A stretch of DNA of 64,000 nucleotides. Origin: an uncultured Bacteroides sp. GTDB lineage: Bacteria; Bacteroidota; Bacteroidia; Bacteroidales; Bacteroidaceae. Positions 9,921 through 20,501 of the stretch are shown in pieces. Location of the stretch: the NCBI GenBank assembly GCA_902388495.1, contig CABMPP010000002.1, positions 186,001 to 250,000 of the forward strand, given 5' to 3'. Each line of letters begins with the position of its first letter. Within the stretch, counting starts at the first letter, position 1. Under the pieces are notes generated by a model that saw only the letters and a list, made by a program, of their open reading frames with translations, was not told the origin of the DNA and made no database searches. Both the position numbers and the translations under genes were made by a program.

Positions 9921-10523
9921 TTATTCTCCGAACAGCCACTTATTCAGCCATCGGTTTATATAGACATTCGCTACCGAGCACCCGATGCCGATTGCCGCTC
10001 CCGCCAATACATCGGTCGGATAATGCACCCCCTCGTTCATACGCGAGACTCCTACGGAGCAAGCCCACAAAGCAGACGGCGCTATCACATACCACTTGGG
10101 ATACTTTATGCACAAAGAGGTGGCAAGCGCAAAGGCTGTTGACGTATGCGACGAAGGAAAAGAAGGACTGCTCTCATAACTGTACGGATGCACGCGGTCA
10201 GGATATCTGTCATAAGGGCGTGCGCGGTCTACCAAGTATTTCAGACCATAAGTCACAACAAACGTTCCGGCAACGCTTGTCCCCACATACACCGCATCTT
10301 TCAATAATTGCTTATCATGTTTTACCCAGGCCGCCACAGCCATTGCTACCGGAATACCGAGAACAACATAAGGTTCCGACCGGGAAATTATCTTATTATA
10401 ATTACGGATAAATTTACCATCCCAACTGTTTATCTCGTGCAGAGTATTGATATCCCAATTTTGCGCCGAAAGACTGAATACAACAATGGAGATAAAATAT
10501 ACAAAAAAAAAGGTCCTTTTCAT
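9921..10523 (-). CDS. PAP2-family membrane phosphatase
   Basis: Lipid phosphatase of the PAP2 superfamily, 200 residues, which dephosphorylates prenyl or glycero-lipid phosphates, or lipid A, at the periplasmic face. The tripartite signature is complete: K95-x6-R102-P, S124-S125-H126 preceded by SFP, and S160-R161-x5-H167-x3-D171. A signal peptide or first membrane helix (about 1-20) is followed by several hydrophobic helices. It is divergent from the AraC regulator at 10629, with back-to-back promoters, and convergent with the GH3 gene across the 22-nt repeat array. Family and active site are clear; which lipid it acts on (undecaprenyl diphosphate, phosphatidylglycerophosphate or lipid A) is not. 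Confidence 0.9.
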   Translation of the reverse strand: MKRTFFFVYFISIVVFSLSAQNWDINTLHEINSWDGKFIRNYNKIISRSEPYVVLGIPVAMAVAAWVKHDKQLLKDAVYVGTSVAGTFVVTYGLKYLVDRARPYDRYPDRVHPYSYESSPSFPSSHTSTAFALATSLCIKYPKWYVIAPSALWACSVGVSRMNEGVHYPTDVLAGAAIGIGCSVANVYINRWLNKWLFGE

Positions 10524-10546
10524 GAAGTCTTCACGTTAGTTTGGCG

Positions 10547-10554
10547 CAAAGATA
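10547..10554 (-). promoter_or_regulatory. Bacteroides -7 promoter element for PAP2 gene
   Basis: On the minus strand this reads TATCTTTG, matching TAnnTTTG, 24 bp before the PAP2 start codon. Confidence 0.6.
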
Positions 10555-10587
10555 GTCCAAATAGTTAGAGTTTTCATAAAAATATCC

Positions 10588-10595
10588 TATCTTTG
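10588..10595 (+). promoter_or_regulatory. Bacteroides -7 promoter element for AraC gene
   Basis: TATCTTTG matches TAnnTTTG, 33 bp before the AraC-family start. It is back-to-back with the PAP2 promoter, so both genes could be controlled from the same 65 bp. Confidence 0.6.
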
Positions 10596-10628
10596 TTGCC
10601 ACATTTATAATAATTCGCCTATCATTTC

Positions 10629-11549
10629 ATGACATTGGATACTTGTTGTACGCGGCAAATTGACTGTGCGTTATGTCCCCAAAAATCAGAAGGAGTATTG
10701 ATCTACAGACAATACCCCCAAGGGCAACATTTTTCTGCTGAAAAGTGCACACAAAACTGCATGATATTTTTGCTAAAAGGTGAATTGCTTGTAAATAGCG
10801 AAGAATATCCCGGTACTACTCTTCAAAGTCGCCAGTTCATACTGCAAGCAATCGGCTCCAAAGTCGAACTTTTAGCATTGAGCAATGTAGAATATATCGT
10901 TTATTGGTTTACCGAACTTCCGGTACTCTGCGAGGAACGTTACAAAGAAATTCTGAAAAGTGCGGAATCTCCTTTGACGTATGCCCCGCTAACAGCCGTT
11001 TCCATACTCGAAAACCTGCTGAAAAACCTTGCCGGCTACTTCAGGGAACAACCCTATGCCTGCAGCAAGTATGTCGACATCAAATGCCAGGAACTGGTGT
11101 ATATCCTGACCTGTTACTATCCGCTACGTCAGATCAGTACCTTCTTCTATCCTATCAGCACTTATACGGAAAGCTTCCAGTACTTCGTCATGCAGAACTA
11201 TGACAAGGTGAAGAATGTGGAAGAATTTGCCCATCTTGGCGGATATACCACCACCACATTCCGCCGTCTTTTTAAAAACATGTATGGAGTGCCGGTGTAC
11301 GAATGGATTCTGGACAAGAAACGCGAAGGCATATTGAACGACCTCCAATATACCAAGCAACGTATATCCGTCATCAGTGCCCGCTATGGTTTCGACTCCT
11401 TATCCCACTTTGCACACTTCTGCAAGGACTCTTTCGGAGATACCCCCCGCTCCTTGCGGAAACGTGCGGCCAACGGAGAGAAAATTTCCATAATCTGTAA
11501 GGAAAGAGGAGACGCTTCGGGCAGGGAACAAGAAGACGAGGAAGAATAA
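10629..11549 (+). CDS. AraC-family regulator with Cys-containing N-terminus
   Basis: Transcription regulator of 306 residues. The N-terminal ~130 residues form a cupin-like sensing domain (FLLKGELLVNSEEYPGTT), and the C-terminal AraC HTH pair (about 195-290) carries GGYTTTTFRRLF in its first half and ISARYGF in its second. The first 16 residues hold four Cys (6, 7, 13, 16) in a pattern IDC-x2-C that recurs in the regulator at 52081-52953, with which it is collinear over its whole length. This suggests a metal- or redox-responsive N-terminus, but that is inference. The last ~25 residues are charged and Glu-rich. It diverges from the PAP2 gene and lies upstream of frdCAB on the same strand, separated by a fresh promoter. 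The target is unknown; paralogues of this type often sit beside fimbrial genes. Confidence 0.85.
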   Translation: MTLDTCCTRQIDCALCPQKSEGVLIYRQYPQGQHFSAEKCTQNCMIFLLKGELLVNSEEYPGTTLQSRQFILQAIGSKVELLALSNVEYIVYWFTELPVLCEERYKEILKSAESPLTYAPLTAVSILENLLKNLAGYFREQPYACSKYVDIKCQELVYILTCYYPLRQISTFFYPISTYTESFQYFVMQNYDKVKNVEEFAHLGGYTTTTFRRLFKNMYGVPVYEWILDKKREGILNDLQYTKQRISVISARYGFDSLSHFAHFCKDSFGDTPRSLRKRAANGEKISIICKERGDASGREQEDEEE

Positions 11550-11617
11550 TCTGTTTCCTGCCTTATTCTCTTATCAACTTCCTCCCTCCCCGATTACGGA
11601 ATTATTTCTTTAATCGC

Positions 11618-11648
11618 TTGTTTAATCAAGGTATTTCATCTATTTTTG
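11618..11648 (+). promoter_or_regulatory. Promoter of frdCAB
   Basis: TATTTTTG at 11641-11648 matches the Bacteroides -7 element. CTTG at 11617-11620, 20 bp upstream, approximates the -33 TTTG. The start codon of frdC lies 71 bp downstream, leaving an AT-rich leader. Confidence 0.65.
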
Positions 11649-11719
11649 CGAGAAATTAGCATAACGTCTCTTAATAGAATATATTTTCAAACTATTAAAT
11701 AACTTAAATTCAATCATTT

Positions 11720-12418
11720 ATGTGGTTAAGTAATTCATCTGTAGGAAGGAAAGTGGTGATGAGCGTTACCGGTATCGCCCTTGTCCTGTTTCTGACGTTT
11801 CACATGGCGATGAACCTGGTTGCATTGATCTCGGCCGAGGGATACAACATGGTTTGTGAGTTCCTGGGAGCAAACTGGTATGCCCTGGTGGCTACGGTAG
11901 GTTTGGCTGCCCTCTTCATCATTCACATCATCTACGCTTTCTGGCTGACGATGCAAAACCGCAAGGCACGCGGTAGTGAACGTTATGCAGTAGTAGACAA
12001 ACCTAAAACCGTAGAATGGGCTTCTCAAAACATGCTCGTGCTGGGTCTTATCGTAATTGTAGGTTTGGGTCTGCACCTGGTAAACTTCTGGTCTAAAATG
12101 CAGCTTCCCGAGTTGATGCACAACATGGGCATGAATGCCGATGCCGGTGCTCTGGCGTATGCTGCCAACGGTGTTTATCACATTGAGAACACATTCGGCA
12201 ATCCGGTGTACGTAGTGCTTTACCTCGTTTGGCTGGGCGCATTGTGGTTCCACCTGACTCACGGTTTCTGGAGCTCCATGCAATCTTTGGGTTGGAACAA
12301 CAAAGTATGGATTAACCGTTGGAAATGCATCTCCAACATCTACTCCACTATCGTTGTTGTATGCTTCGCCCTGGTAGTTGTCGTATTTTTTGCTAAATCA
12401 TTATGCGGCGCTTGCTAA
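11720..12418 (+). CDS. frdC: Fumarate reductase/succinate dehydrogenase cytochrome b subunit
   Basis: Membrane anchor subunit (232 residues) that carries haem and passes electrons between menaquinone and the FrdAB catalytic dimer. It is the single-subunit b558 type with five hydrophobic helices visible (near 13-35, 55-80, 105-128, 160-185 and 205-230). Conserved His residues within or next to helices, such as FHMAMN, HIIYAF and FHLTHG, are the likely haem ligands. It is first in the frdCAB operon, 36 bp before frdA. In Bacteroides the complex is the terminal fumarate reductase of anaerobic growth and feeds the succinate-propionate pathway. Identification is secure from size, topology and gene order. 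Confidence 0.95.
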   Translation: MWLSNSSVGRKVVMSVTGIALVLFLTFHMAMNLVALISAEGYNMVCEFLGANWYALVATVGLAALFIIHIIYAFWLTMQNRKARGSERYAVVDKPKTVEWASQNMLVLGLIVIVGLGLHLVNFWSKMQLPELMHNMGMNADAGALAYAANGVYHIENTFGNPVYVVLYLVWLGALWFHLTHGFWSSMQSLGWNNKVWINRWKCISNIYSTIVVVCFALVVVVFFAKSLCGAC

Positions 12419-12454
12419 ATTATAAATTGTAAATGATTAAATTGTAATAGCATT

Positions 12455-14401
<1,947 letters not shown>

Positions 14402-14434
14402 TCGGGAAGTTGAACATTTAAAGAACTAAAGAAA

Positions 14435-15190
14435 ATGGATAAAAATATATCATTTACGCTCAAGGTATGGCGCCAGAAGGGTCCGAAAGCGAAAGGCGCT
14501 TTTGAAACATACCAAATGAAAGATATCCCCGGTGATACTTCATTCCTCGAAATGCTGGATATCCTGAACGAACAGCTCATCAGCGAAGGTAAAGAACCGG
14601 TTGTATTCGACCACGACTGCCGCGAAGGTATCTGCGGTATGTGCTCGCTCTACATCAACGGACACCCGCACGGACCGGCAACCGGTGCTACCACTTGCCA
14701 GATCTACATGCGTCGTTTCAAGGATGGCGATACTATCACCGTAGAACCGTGGCGTTCTGCCGGTTTCCCGGTTATCAAGGACTTGATGGTAGACCGTACG
14801 GCTTATGACAAGATTATGCAGGCCGGTGGTTACATCAGCATACGTACAGGTGCTCCTCAGGATGCCAACGCTATCTTGATTCCGAAGCAGGTTGCCGACG
14901 AGGCTATGGATGCTGCCAGTTGCATCGGTTGCGGTGCTTGTGTAGCAGCTTGTAAGAATGGTTCTGCCATGTTGTTCGTTTCTGCCAAGGTAAGCCAGTT
15001 GAACCTGCTGCCCCAAGGCAAACCGGAAGCATTGCGCCGTGCCAAAGCTATGCTGAGCAAGATGGACGAACTTGGTTTCGGTAACTGTACAAACACCCGT
15101 GCATGCGAGGCCGAATGCCCGAAGAACGTTTCTATCAGCAACATCGCCCGCTTGAACCGCGACTTTATCATCGCAAAGCTGAAAGACTAA
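14435..15190 (+). CDS. frdB: Fumarate reductase iron-sulfur subunit
   Basis: Electron-transfer subunit (251 residues) linking haem b in FrdC to FAD in FrdA. The N-terminal ferredoxin-like domain has [2Fe-2S] ligands Cys62, Cys67, Cys70 and a fourth near 88 ([10 protein letters not shown] then TTC). The C-terminal domain has the [11 protein letters not shown] cluster motif and a later [13 protein letters not shown], giving the [4Fe-4S] and [3Fe-4S] sites. It is the last gene of frdCAB, followed within 30 bp by a strong terminator. All cluster ligands are visible and nothing is out of order. Confidence 0.97.
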   Translation: MDKNISFTLKVWRQKGPKAKGAFETYQMKDIPGDTSFLEMLDILNEQLISEGKEPVVFDHDCREGICGMCSLYINGHPHGPATGATTCQIYMRRFKDGDTITVEPWRSAGFPVIKDLMVDRTAYDKIMQAGGYISIRTGAPQDANAILIPKQVADEAMDAASCIGCGACVAACKNGSAMLFVSAKVSQLNLLPQGKPEALRRAKAMLSKMDELGFGNCTNTRACEAECPKNVSISNIARLNRDFIIAKLKD

Positions 15191-15217
15191 TCAGCCTTAT
15201 TTGATTAATATCACAAG

Positions 15218-15256
15218 AAGCTCCTCTGCCGGGAAACTGGTGGGGGAGCTTTTTTT
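15218..15256 (+). terminator. Intrinsic terminator after frdB
   Basis: The stem AAGCTCC (15218-15224) pairs with GGAGCTT (15245-15251), and a run of T at 15250-15256 follows. It closes the frdCAB transcript. Confidence 0.8.
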
Positions 15257-15327
15257 ACAAGTAGCCTGCATCTTCATCACCCGACATATACTTCCACGAA
15301 AGCGCACACAAATACAACCAAAAGCGT

Positions 15328-15335
15328 TATCTTTG
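15328..15335 (+). promoter_or_regulatory. Bacteroides -7 promoter element for pdxB
   Basis: TATCTTTG matches TAnnTTTG, 26 bp before the pdxB ATG and directly downstream of the frdB terminator. Confidence 0.6.
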
Positions 15336-15361
15336 CAGTCATTATCCCAAAGAAGAAGATT

Positions 15362-16414
15362 ATGAAAGTCATTGTCGACAATAAAATACCCTTCATAAAA
15401 GAAGCGATCGAAAAGATAGCTGATGAGGTGGTTTACCTTCCCGGAAAAGACTTTACGCCTGTAGCGGTAAAAGATGCGGATGCACTGATTATCCGTACCC
15501 GCACCCATTGCAACCGGGCACTGCTGGAAGGCAGTAAAGTCCGCTTCATAGCTACCGCTACCATCGGTTTCGACCACATCGACACGGAATACTGTCGTGA
15601 AGCCGGTATCATCTGGACCAATGCTCCGGGTTGTAACTCCGCTTCTGTAGCCCAATACTTGCAATCTTCCTTCCTATTATTACAGGAAATTCGGGGGAAA
15701 AAGTTATCCGAACTGACATTGGGAATTGTGGGAATAGGCAACGTAGGCAGTAAAATCGTTGAGGTGGCCCATGAAATGGGGATGCGCGTACTGCAAAACG
15801 ACCTGCCCCGCGAAGACAAAGAAGGAAAAGCAAACTTCTGTTCCTTACAAACACTGGCGGAAGAATGTGATATCCTCACCTTTCATGTACCTTTATATAA
15901 AGAAGGGAAATACAAAACCTACCACCTGGCAGATGATGCTTTCTTTCAATCACTAAAGCGTCGCCCGGTCATCATCAACACCTCGCGCGGCGAAGTAATT
16001 GAAACCGGCGCATTGCTGAGCGCCTTAGAGAACGGACAAGTTTCCGATGCCATTATCGATGTTTGGGAGAACGAACCGGACATCAACCTTACCTTATTAT
16101 ATAAGGTGTTCCTTGGAACTCCACATATTGCCGGCTACTCTGCCGACGGAAAAGCGAACGCCACACGCATGTCGCTCGACTCACTTTGCCGCTTTTTCCA
16201 TATAGAAGCAGACTACCACATCACACCACCCGAACCGGAGAATCCCATCATCATTGCAAACACACCGGCAGAGGCATACTTGCAGATGTACGATCCGCGA
16301 CGAGACAGCGAAGCGTTAAAGAATCATCCCGAACTATTCGAGAAACTGCGTGGCGACTATCCCCTAAGAAGAGAAAAAGGTGCTTTCACACTGGGTTCAG
16401 AAGTTCTTCAATAA
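15362..16414 (+). CDS. pdxB: Erythronate-4-phosphate dehydrogenase
   Basis: NAD-dependent 2-hydroxyacid dehydrogenase of 350 residues, the second step of DXP-dependent pyridoxal 5'-phosphate synthesis (4-phospho-erythronate to 2-oxo-3-hydroxy-4-phosphobutanoate). The short N-terminal substrate-binding part (TRTHCN) and the rest of the family fold are visible. The Rossmann motif GIVGIGNVG spans 121-129. Catalytic Arg lies in NTSRGEVIE and the acid/base His in TPHIAGYS. The C-terminal extension after ~290 (YHITPPEPENP) is the PdxB-type dimerisation region and separates it from SerA. It has its own promoter. Its last 29 bp overlap the 3' end of purN on the opposite strand. A generic D-2-hydroxyacid dehydrogenase is the only alternative and fits less well. 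Confidence 0.92.
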   Translation: MKVIVDNKIPFIKEAIEKIADEVVYLPGKDFTPVAVKDADALIIRTRTHCNRALLEGSKVRFIATATIGFDHIDTEYCREAGIIWTNAPGCNSASVAQYLQSSFLLLQEIRGKKLSELTLGIVGIGNVGSKIVEVAHEMGMRVLQNDLPREDKEGKANFCSLQTLAEECDILTFHVPLYKEGKYKTYHLADDAFFQSLKRRPVIINTSRGEVIETGALLSALENGQVSDAIIDVWENEPDINLTLLYKVFLGTPHIAGYSADGKANATRMSLDSLCRFFHIEADYHITPPEPENPIIIANTPAEAYLQMYDPRRDSEALKNHPELFEKLRGDYPLRREKGAFTLGSEVLQ

Positions 16415-16958
16415 TCTTCGGATAGTACTCGTATTCCAAAGCATGGATGCGCTGCGCCAACTCATCCAGAGTATCTTCCGGCAGTACGGGGCACTTCACT
16501 TGGCAGATAACGGCACCTTCATCATAGCGTTCATTCGTATAATGTATCGTGATACCACTTTCCTTTTCGCCCGCTTCTATCACCGCCTCGTGCACACGGT
16601 CGCCATACATTCCCTTCCCACCGAACTTAGGCAAGAGTGAAGGATGTATATTTATCATTTTATTAGGATAAGCATGCAAAATGTTATCCGGTACGCGCGC
16701 CAGAAAGCCTGCCAATACAACAAAGTCAATGTTGTGCTCGCGCAGCATCGATAAAATGGCCTCGCCACTTTCCCAATCACTCTTGGCAAAGTACGCACAA
16801 GACACTTCCAGCCCCCGTGCACGCTCTAAGACGAACGCATTCTGACGGTTAGTCAAAACCAAACAGACACATGCCGACCCTTTTTCGCGGAAATAACGGA
16901 TAATATTCTCGGCATTCGTACCGCTACCGGATGCAAAAATAGCTATGTTTTTACTCAT
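16386..16958 (-). CDS. purN: Phosphoribosylglycinamide formyltransferase
   Basis: Folate-dependent GAR transformylase (190 residues), third step of purine synthesis, moving a formyl group from 10-formyl-THF to GAR. The N-terminal phosphate-binding motif is FASGSGTNAENI. The catalytic Asn-His pair is in NIHPSLLPKF, and the conserved Asp is in TIHYTNERYDEGAV. The frame extends 17 codons further upstream, but the ATG at 16958 is preceded by GGAGGG at the right spacing and gives the usual MSKNIAIFASGSG start, so it is chosen. It is divergent from acpP and overlaps pdxB tail to tail by 29 bp. Confidence 0.95.
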   Translation of the reverse strand: MSKNIAIFASGSGTNAENIIRYFREKGSACVCLVLTNRQNAFVLERARGLEVSCAYFAKSDWESGEAILSMLREHNIDFVVLAGFLARVPDNILHAYPNKMINIHPSLLPKFGGKGMYGDRVHEAVIEAGEKESGITIHYTNERYDEGAVICQVKCPVLPEDTLDELAQRIHALEYEYYPKIIEELLNPV

Positions 16959-17024
16959 AAACCCTCCAATCTCTGCACAAAACCGTGAAAATTGTGCAAA
17001 AAACTGCATTTAATTCATCAAATA

Positions 17025-17056
17025 TTTGCGAGGAACGATAAATATTTATTCCTTTG
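17025..17056 (+). promoter_or_regulatory. Promoter of acpP-fabF-rnc
   Basis: TTTG at 17025-17028 and TTCCTTTG at 17049-17056, 20 bp apart, match the Bacteroides -33/-7 pair closely (TTnnTTTG instead of TAnnTTTG). The acpP start is 52 bp downstream. Confidence 0.6.
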
Positions 17057-17107
17057 CACCGCAAATTTAAAGAAATAAAACTAATTATTAATTAAAAACT
17101 TAAAGTT

Positions 17108-17344
17108 ATGTCTGAAATTGCATCAAGAGTGAAAGCTATTATCGTCGACAAATTGGGCGTTGAAGAATCAGAAGTAAAAACTGAAGCTAGCTTCACTAAC
17201 GATCTGGGAGCAGATTCACTTGACACTGTAGAACTTATCATGGAATTCGAAAAAGAATTCGGCATTTCTATCCCTGATGACCAAGCTGAAAAGATTGCTA
17301 CTGTGGGCGATGCCGTTACTTACATCGAAGAACACGCTAAGTAA
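17108..17344 (+). CDS. acpP: Acyl carrier protein
   Basis: Small acidic protein (78 residues) that carries growing fatty acyl chains on 4'-phosphopantetheine. The attachment site is Ser37 in [15 protein letters not shown]. Length, acidity and four-helix pattern are typical. It starts 52 bp after a strong promoter in an AT-rich leader, as expected for an abundant protein, and is followed 20 bp later by fabF, the usual partner. Confidence 0.98.
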   Translation: MSEIASRVKAIIVDKLGVEESEVKTEASFTNDLGADSLDTVELIMEFEKEFGISIPDDQAEKIATVGDAVTYIEEHAK

Positions 17345-17364
17345 TTATCCATCAGTTACAAAAC

Positions 17365-18630
17365 ATGGAATTAAAAAGAGTTGTAGTAACAGGTCTTGGC
17401 GCCATTACTCCTATTGGCAACAGTGTTCCCGAATTTTGGGAAAACCTTGTGAATGGGCTTAGTGGAGCTGGACCTATTACTCATTTCGATGCTTCCCTTT
17501 TCAAGACTCAATTTGCATGCGAAGTGAAAGGCTTCGATGCCACCAAATATATAGACCGCAAAGAAGCTCGCAAGATGGACTTGTACACGCAATATGCCAT
17601 CGCCGTAGCCCAAGAAGCGGTAGGTGATTCTGGTCTTGACGTCGAAAATGAGGATTTAAACAGAATCGGTGTCATCTTTGGCGCCGGTATCGGTGGTATC
17701 CGTACGTTCGAGGAAGAGGCAGGAAACTATGCCTTGACCGGTAAGGAAAACGGTCCCAAGTTCAATCCGTTCTTCATCCCCAAGATGATTTCGGACATCG
17801 CTGCCGGACAAATTTCCATCATGTACGGTTTCCATGGTCCCAACTACGCAACATGTTCTGCATGCGCTACCTCTACCAACGCTATTGCCGATGCATTCAA
17901 CCTGATCCGTCTGGGCAAGGCCAATGTAATCGTGAGTGGCGGTTCGGAAGCTGCTATCGCCGCTTGCGGTGTAGGTGGTTTCAATGCCATGCATGCATTG
18001 TCAACCCGTAATGATTCTCCTGAAAACGCATCCCGCCCGTTCAGTGCAAGCCGTGACGGTTTCGTGATGGGTGAAGGTGGCGGTTGCCTCATTCTCGAAG
18101 AATTGGAGCACGCCAAAGCACGTGGTGCTAAGATTTATGCGGAAGTTGCAGGCGTAGGTATGTCTGCCGATGCTCATCACCTGACAGCTTCTCATCCCGA
18201 AGGTTTGGGAGCCAAGTTAGTGATGCTGAATGCGTTGGAAGATGCAGAAATGAACCCCGAAGAAGTAGATTATATCAATGTTCACGGTACATCTACTCCG
18301 GTAGGTGATATCTCGGAAGCTAAAGCCATCAAAGAGGTATTCGGTCAGCATGCTTATGAACTGAACATCAGTTCTACGAAGTCCATGACCGGTCACTTGC
18401 TGGGTGCAGCCGGAGCGGTAGAATCCATTGCAAGTATTCTTGCAATTAAGAATGGTATTGTTCCTCCGACCATCAACCACGAAGAGGGTGATAATGACGA
18501 GAACATCGACTATGACCTGAACTTCACGTTCAACAAAGCACAAAAGCGCGAGGTGAACGTAGCTTTGTCCAATACATTTGGATTCGGCGGTCATAATGCA
18601 TGTGTTATTTTCAAGAAATACGCAGAATAA
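17365..18630 (+). CDS. fabF: 3-oxoacyl-ACP synthase II
   Basis: Beta-ketoacyl-ACP synthase II (421 residues), the condensing enzyme that extends acyl-ACP with malonyl-ACP. The Cys-His-His triad is visible: Cys167 in SACATSTNAI, His in NVHGTSTPVGD and His in KSMTGHLLGAAG, along with the C-terminal NTFGFGGHN loop. It lies 20 bp after acpP and is followed at once by rnc, an arrangement usual in Bacteroidales. No anomalies are visible. Confidence 0.98.
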   Translation: MELKRVVVTGLGAITPIGNSVPEFWENLVNGLSGAGPITHFDASLFKTQFACEVKGFDATKYIDRKEARKMDLYTQYAIAVAQEAVGDSGLDVENEDLNRIGVIFGAGIGGIRTFEEEAGNYALTGKENGPKFNPFFIPKMISDIAAGQISIMYGFHGPNYATCSACATSTNAIADAFNLIRLGKANVIVSGGSEAAIAACGVGGFNAMHALSTRNDSPENASRPFSASRDGFVMGEGGGCLILEELEHAKARGAKIYAEVAGVGMSADAHHLTASHPEGLGAKLVMLNALEDAEMNPEEVDYINVHGTSTPVGDISEAKAIKEVFGQHAYELNISSTKSMTGHLLGAAGAVESIASILAIKNGIVPPTINHEEGDNDENIDYDLNFTFNKAQKREVNVALSNTFGFGGHNACVIFKKYAE

Positions 18631-18635
18631 TAGTC

Positions 18636-19532
18636 GTGTTACGCAATCAAATAGACAAGATAAGACTCCTATTCCGTAAGGATAGAGAGTCTTATCTTTG
18701 TTTTTATAAGATACTCGGCTTCTTTCCACGCGATATTCAGGTTTATCAGCAGGCATTGCTGCATAAGTCCATTTCCCTGCGCTCCGAAAAGGGACGCCCC
18801 ATCAACAACGAGCGGCTGGAATTTCTGGGTGACGCCATACTCGACGCCATCGTGGGGGATATCGTCTTCAAGCATTTCGAAGGCCGTCGCGAAGGTTTCC
18901 TCACCAATACACGTTCCAAGATAGTGCAGCGCGAGACGCTGAACAAGCTGGCGGTAGAAATAGGGCTGGATAAACTGGTAAAATACTCCGCCCGCTCCTC
19001 TTCACACAACAGTTACATGTACGGCAATGCCTTCGAAGCATTTATCGGTGCCATCTACCTGGACCAGGGCTACGACCGCTGCATGGAATTCATGGTGAAG
19101 AAAATATTCAAGAATCACATCGACCTCGACAAAATGTCCCGCAAAGAGGTCAACTTCAAGTCAAAGCTCATTGAGTGGAGCCAGAAGAACAAGATGAAGG
19201 TATCTTTCGAGCTTATCGAACAGTTCCTTGATGCCGATTACAATCCGATGTTCCATACCGAAGTGCACATTGAAGGTGTTTCGGCAGGCACCGGCACGGG
19301 ATATTCCAAGAAAGAGTCGCAACAGAATGCCGCACAAATGGCATTAAAGAAAATCAAGAACGACGATGCTTTCAAAGCAGAGATCCAGGCTGCCAAGGAG
19401 CGCAACCACACAACAGACACTCCCGCAGAAGAAGAAACCTCTGCGGAAGAAGAATGTCTTATAGAGCAAGAGAACCTTGCAGAACCGGAATCAGCCGAAA
19501 CAGATTCCCATCCTACGGCCTTGAACGACTAA
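18636..19532 (+). CDS. rnc: Ribonuclease III
   Basis: Double-strand-specific endoribonuclease (298 residues from this start) for rRNA and mRNA processing. The RNase III signature NERLEFLGDAILDAI is present, with the second acidic pair in NAFEAFIGAIY. The dsRNA-binding domain is near 195-260 (GTGTGYSKKESQQNAAQMALK). The start is uncertain. The frame reaches back to an ATG at 18600 inside fabF, but the GTG at 18636, five bases past the fabF stop, gives the MLRNQIDKIRLLF N-terminus I consider more likely. The last ~40 residues are a Glu/Thr/Ala-rich acidic tail, and its end overlaps pfkA on the other strand by 42 bp. Confidence 0.93.
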   Translation: MLRNQIDKIRLLFRKDRESYLCFYKILGFFPRDIQVYQQALLHKSISLRSEKGRPINNERLEFLGDAILDAIVGDIVFKHFEGRREGFLTNTRSKIVQRETLNKLAVEIGLDKLVKYSARSSSHNSYMYGNAFEAFIGAIYLDQGYDRCMEFMVKKIFKNHIDLDKMSRKEVNFKSKLIEWSQKNKMKVSFELIEQFLDADYNPMFHTEVHIEGVSAGTGTGYSKKESQQNAAQMALKKIKNDDAFKAEIQAAKERNHTTDTPAEEETSAEEECLIEQENLAEPESAETDSHPTALND

Positions 19533-20501
19533 ATCAGTGTCTTCGGTCACCAGCTTCAGCTTACCGGCAATCTCATCCAAGGGTGCAGAAGAAATCTCAT
19601 CCCCTTTCAGTGTAACCATACGTCCGAACTGTCCGGTCGCAATCAGCTCCGTGGCATGTCCGCCCATGCGGGTAGACAGGTTACGGTCAAAAGGCGTAGG
19701 CGAACCGCCGCGCTGAATATACCCTAACACCGTTTCGCGGGTTTCAATCCCTGTCTCATATTCTATTTCCTGCGCAATGTACTCGGCAGCACGCTTCCGG
19801 CCGTCCGTAAGGATACCTTCGGCCACAACTACGATGGAATACGGTTTCCCTTTCTTCAAGCGGTTCAGAATGGTTTCGCCGATATTATGGATGTTATAAG
19901 GTATTTCCGGTATCAGAATGACGTCTCCGCCACCCGCCATACCGGAGTATAGAGCAATCCAGCCGGCCTTATGCCCCATTACCTCAATCACCATCACACG
20001 TTTGTGCGAGCTGGCAGTGGAGTGCAACCGGTCTATGGCATCCGTAGCAATGCTCACGGCAGAATCGAAGCCGAAAGAGAAGTCGGTACCCCAAATGTCA
20101 TTGTCAATAGTTTTGGGCACGGAGACGATGTTCAACCCCATAGCGGCAAGCTTTGACGCAGTCTTCTGCGTACCGTTGCCACCGATGCAGACAACGCAGT
20201 CCAGCCCCAATTCTTTGACGTTCTCCTCTATCAGAGCCGGTTTATTTACATCAGACATCACCCCGTTCTTCTTGAACGGTTTCTCGCGGGAAGTGCCCAG
20301 CATAGTGCCTCCGAGATTCAGCAATCCCGACAAGGATTTATCGGTAAAAGACTCCACGTCTTTGGTCAACAGTCCCTGGAAACCGCTATGAATACCAATC
20401 ACTTCCATTCCATAATGGTTAATGGCTGTTTTGCACACGCCGCGAATCGTAGCGTTAATGCCGGGACAGTCGCCTCCTGAAGTCAAGATACCTATTCTCA
20501 T
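19491..20501 (-). CDS. pfkA: 6-phosphofructokinase
   Basis: Glycolytic enzyme (336 residues) phosphorylating fructose 6-phosphate. TSGGDCPGIN lies at the N-terminus. The catalytic motif PKTIDND (129-135) carries the Asn-Asp form typical of ATP-PFK rather than PPi-PFK (which has Gly-Asp), and the effector/substrate elements GHKAGWIALYSG and GYIQRGGSPTPFDR are present. The nucleotide/Mg motif, GGDGS in E. coli PfkA, reads GGNGT (107-111), with Asn109 where the Mg-coordinating Asp usually sits. This points to a divergent PFK subgroup and leaves donor preference open. Its 3' end overlaps the rnc tail. A near-consensus TATCTTTA lies on the minus strand about 45 bp before the start. Confidence 0.93.
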   Translation of the reverse strand: MRIGILTSGGDCPGINATIRGVCKTAINHYGMEVIGIHSGFQGLLTKDVESFTDKSLSGLLNLGGTMLGTSREKPFKKNGVMSDVNKPALIEENVKELGLDCVVCIGGNGTQKTASKLAAMGLNIVSVPKTIDNDIWGTDFSFGFDSAVSIATDAIDRLHSTASSHKRVMVIEVMGHKAGWIALYSGMAGGGDVILIPEIPYNIHNIGETILNRLKKGKPYSIVVVAEGILTDGRKRAAEYIAQEIEYETGIETRETVLGYIQRGGSPTPFDRNLSTRMGGHATELIATGQFGRMVTLKGDEISSAPLDEIAGKLKLVTEDTDLVVQGRRMGICFG

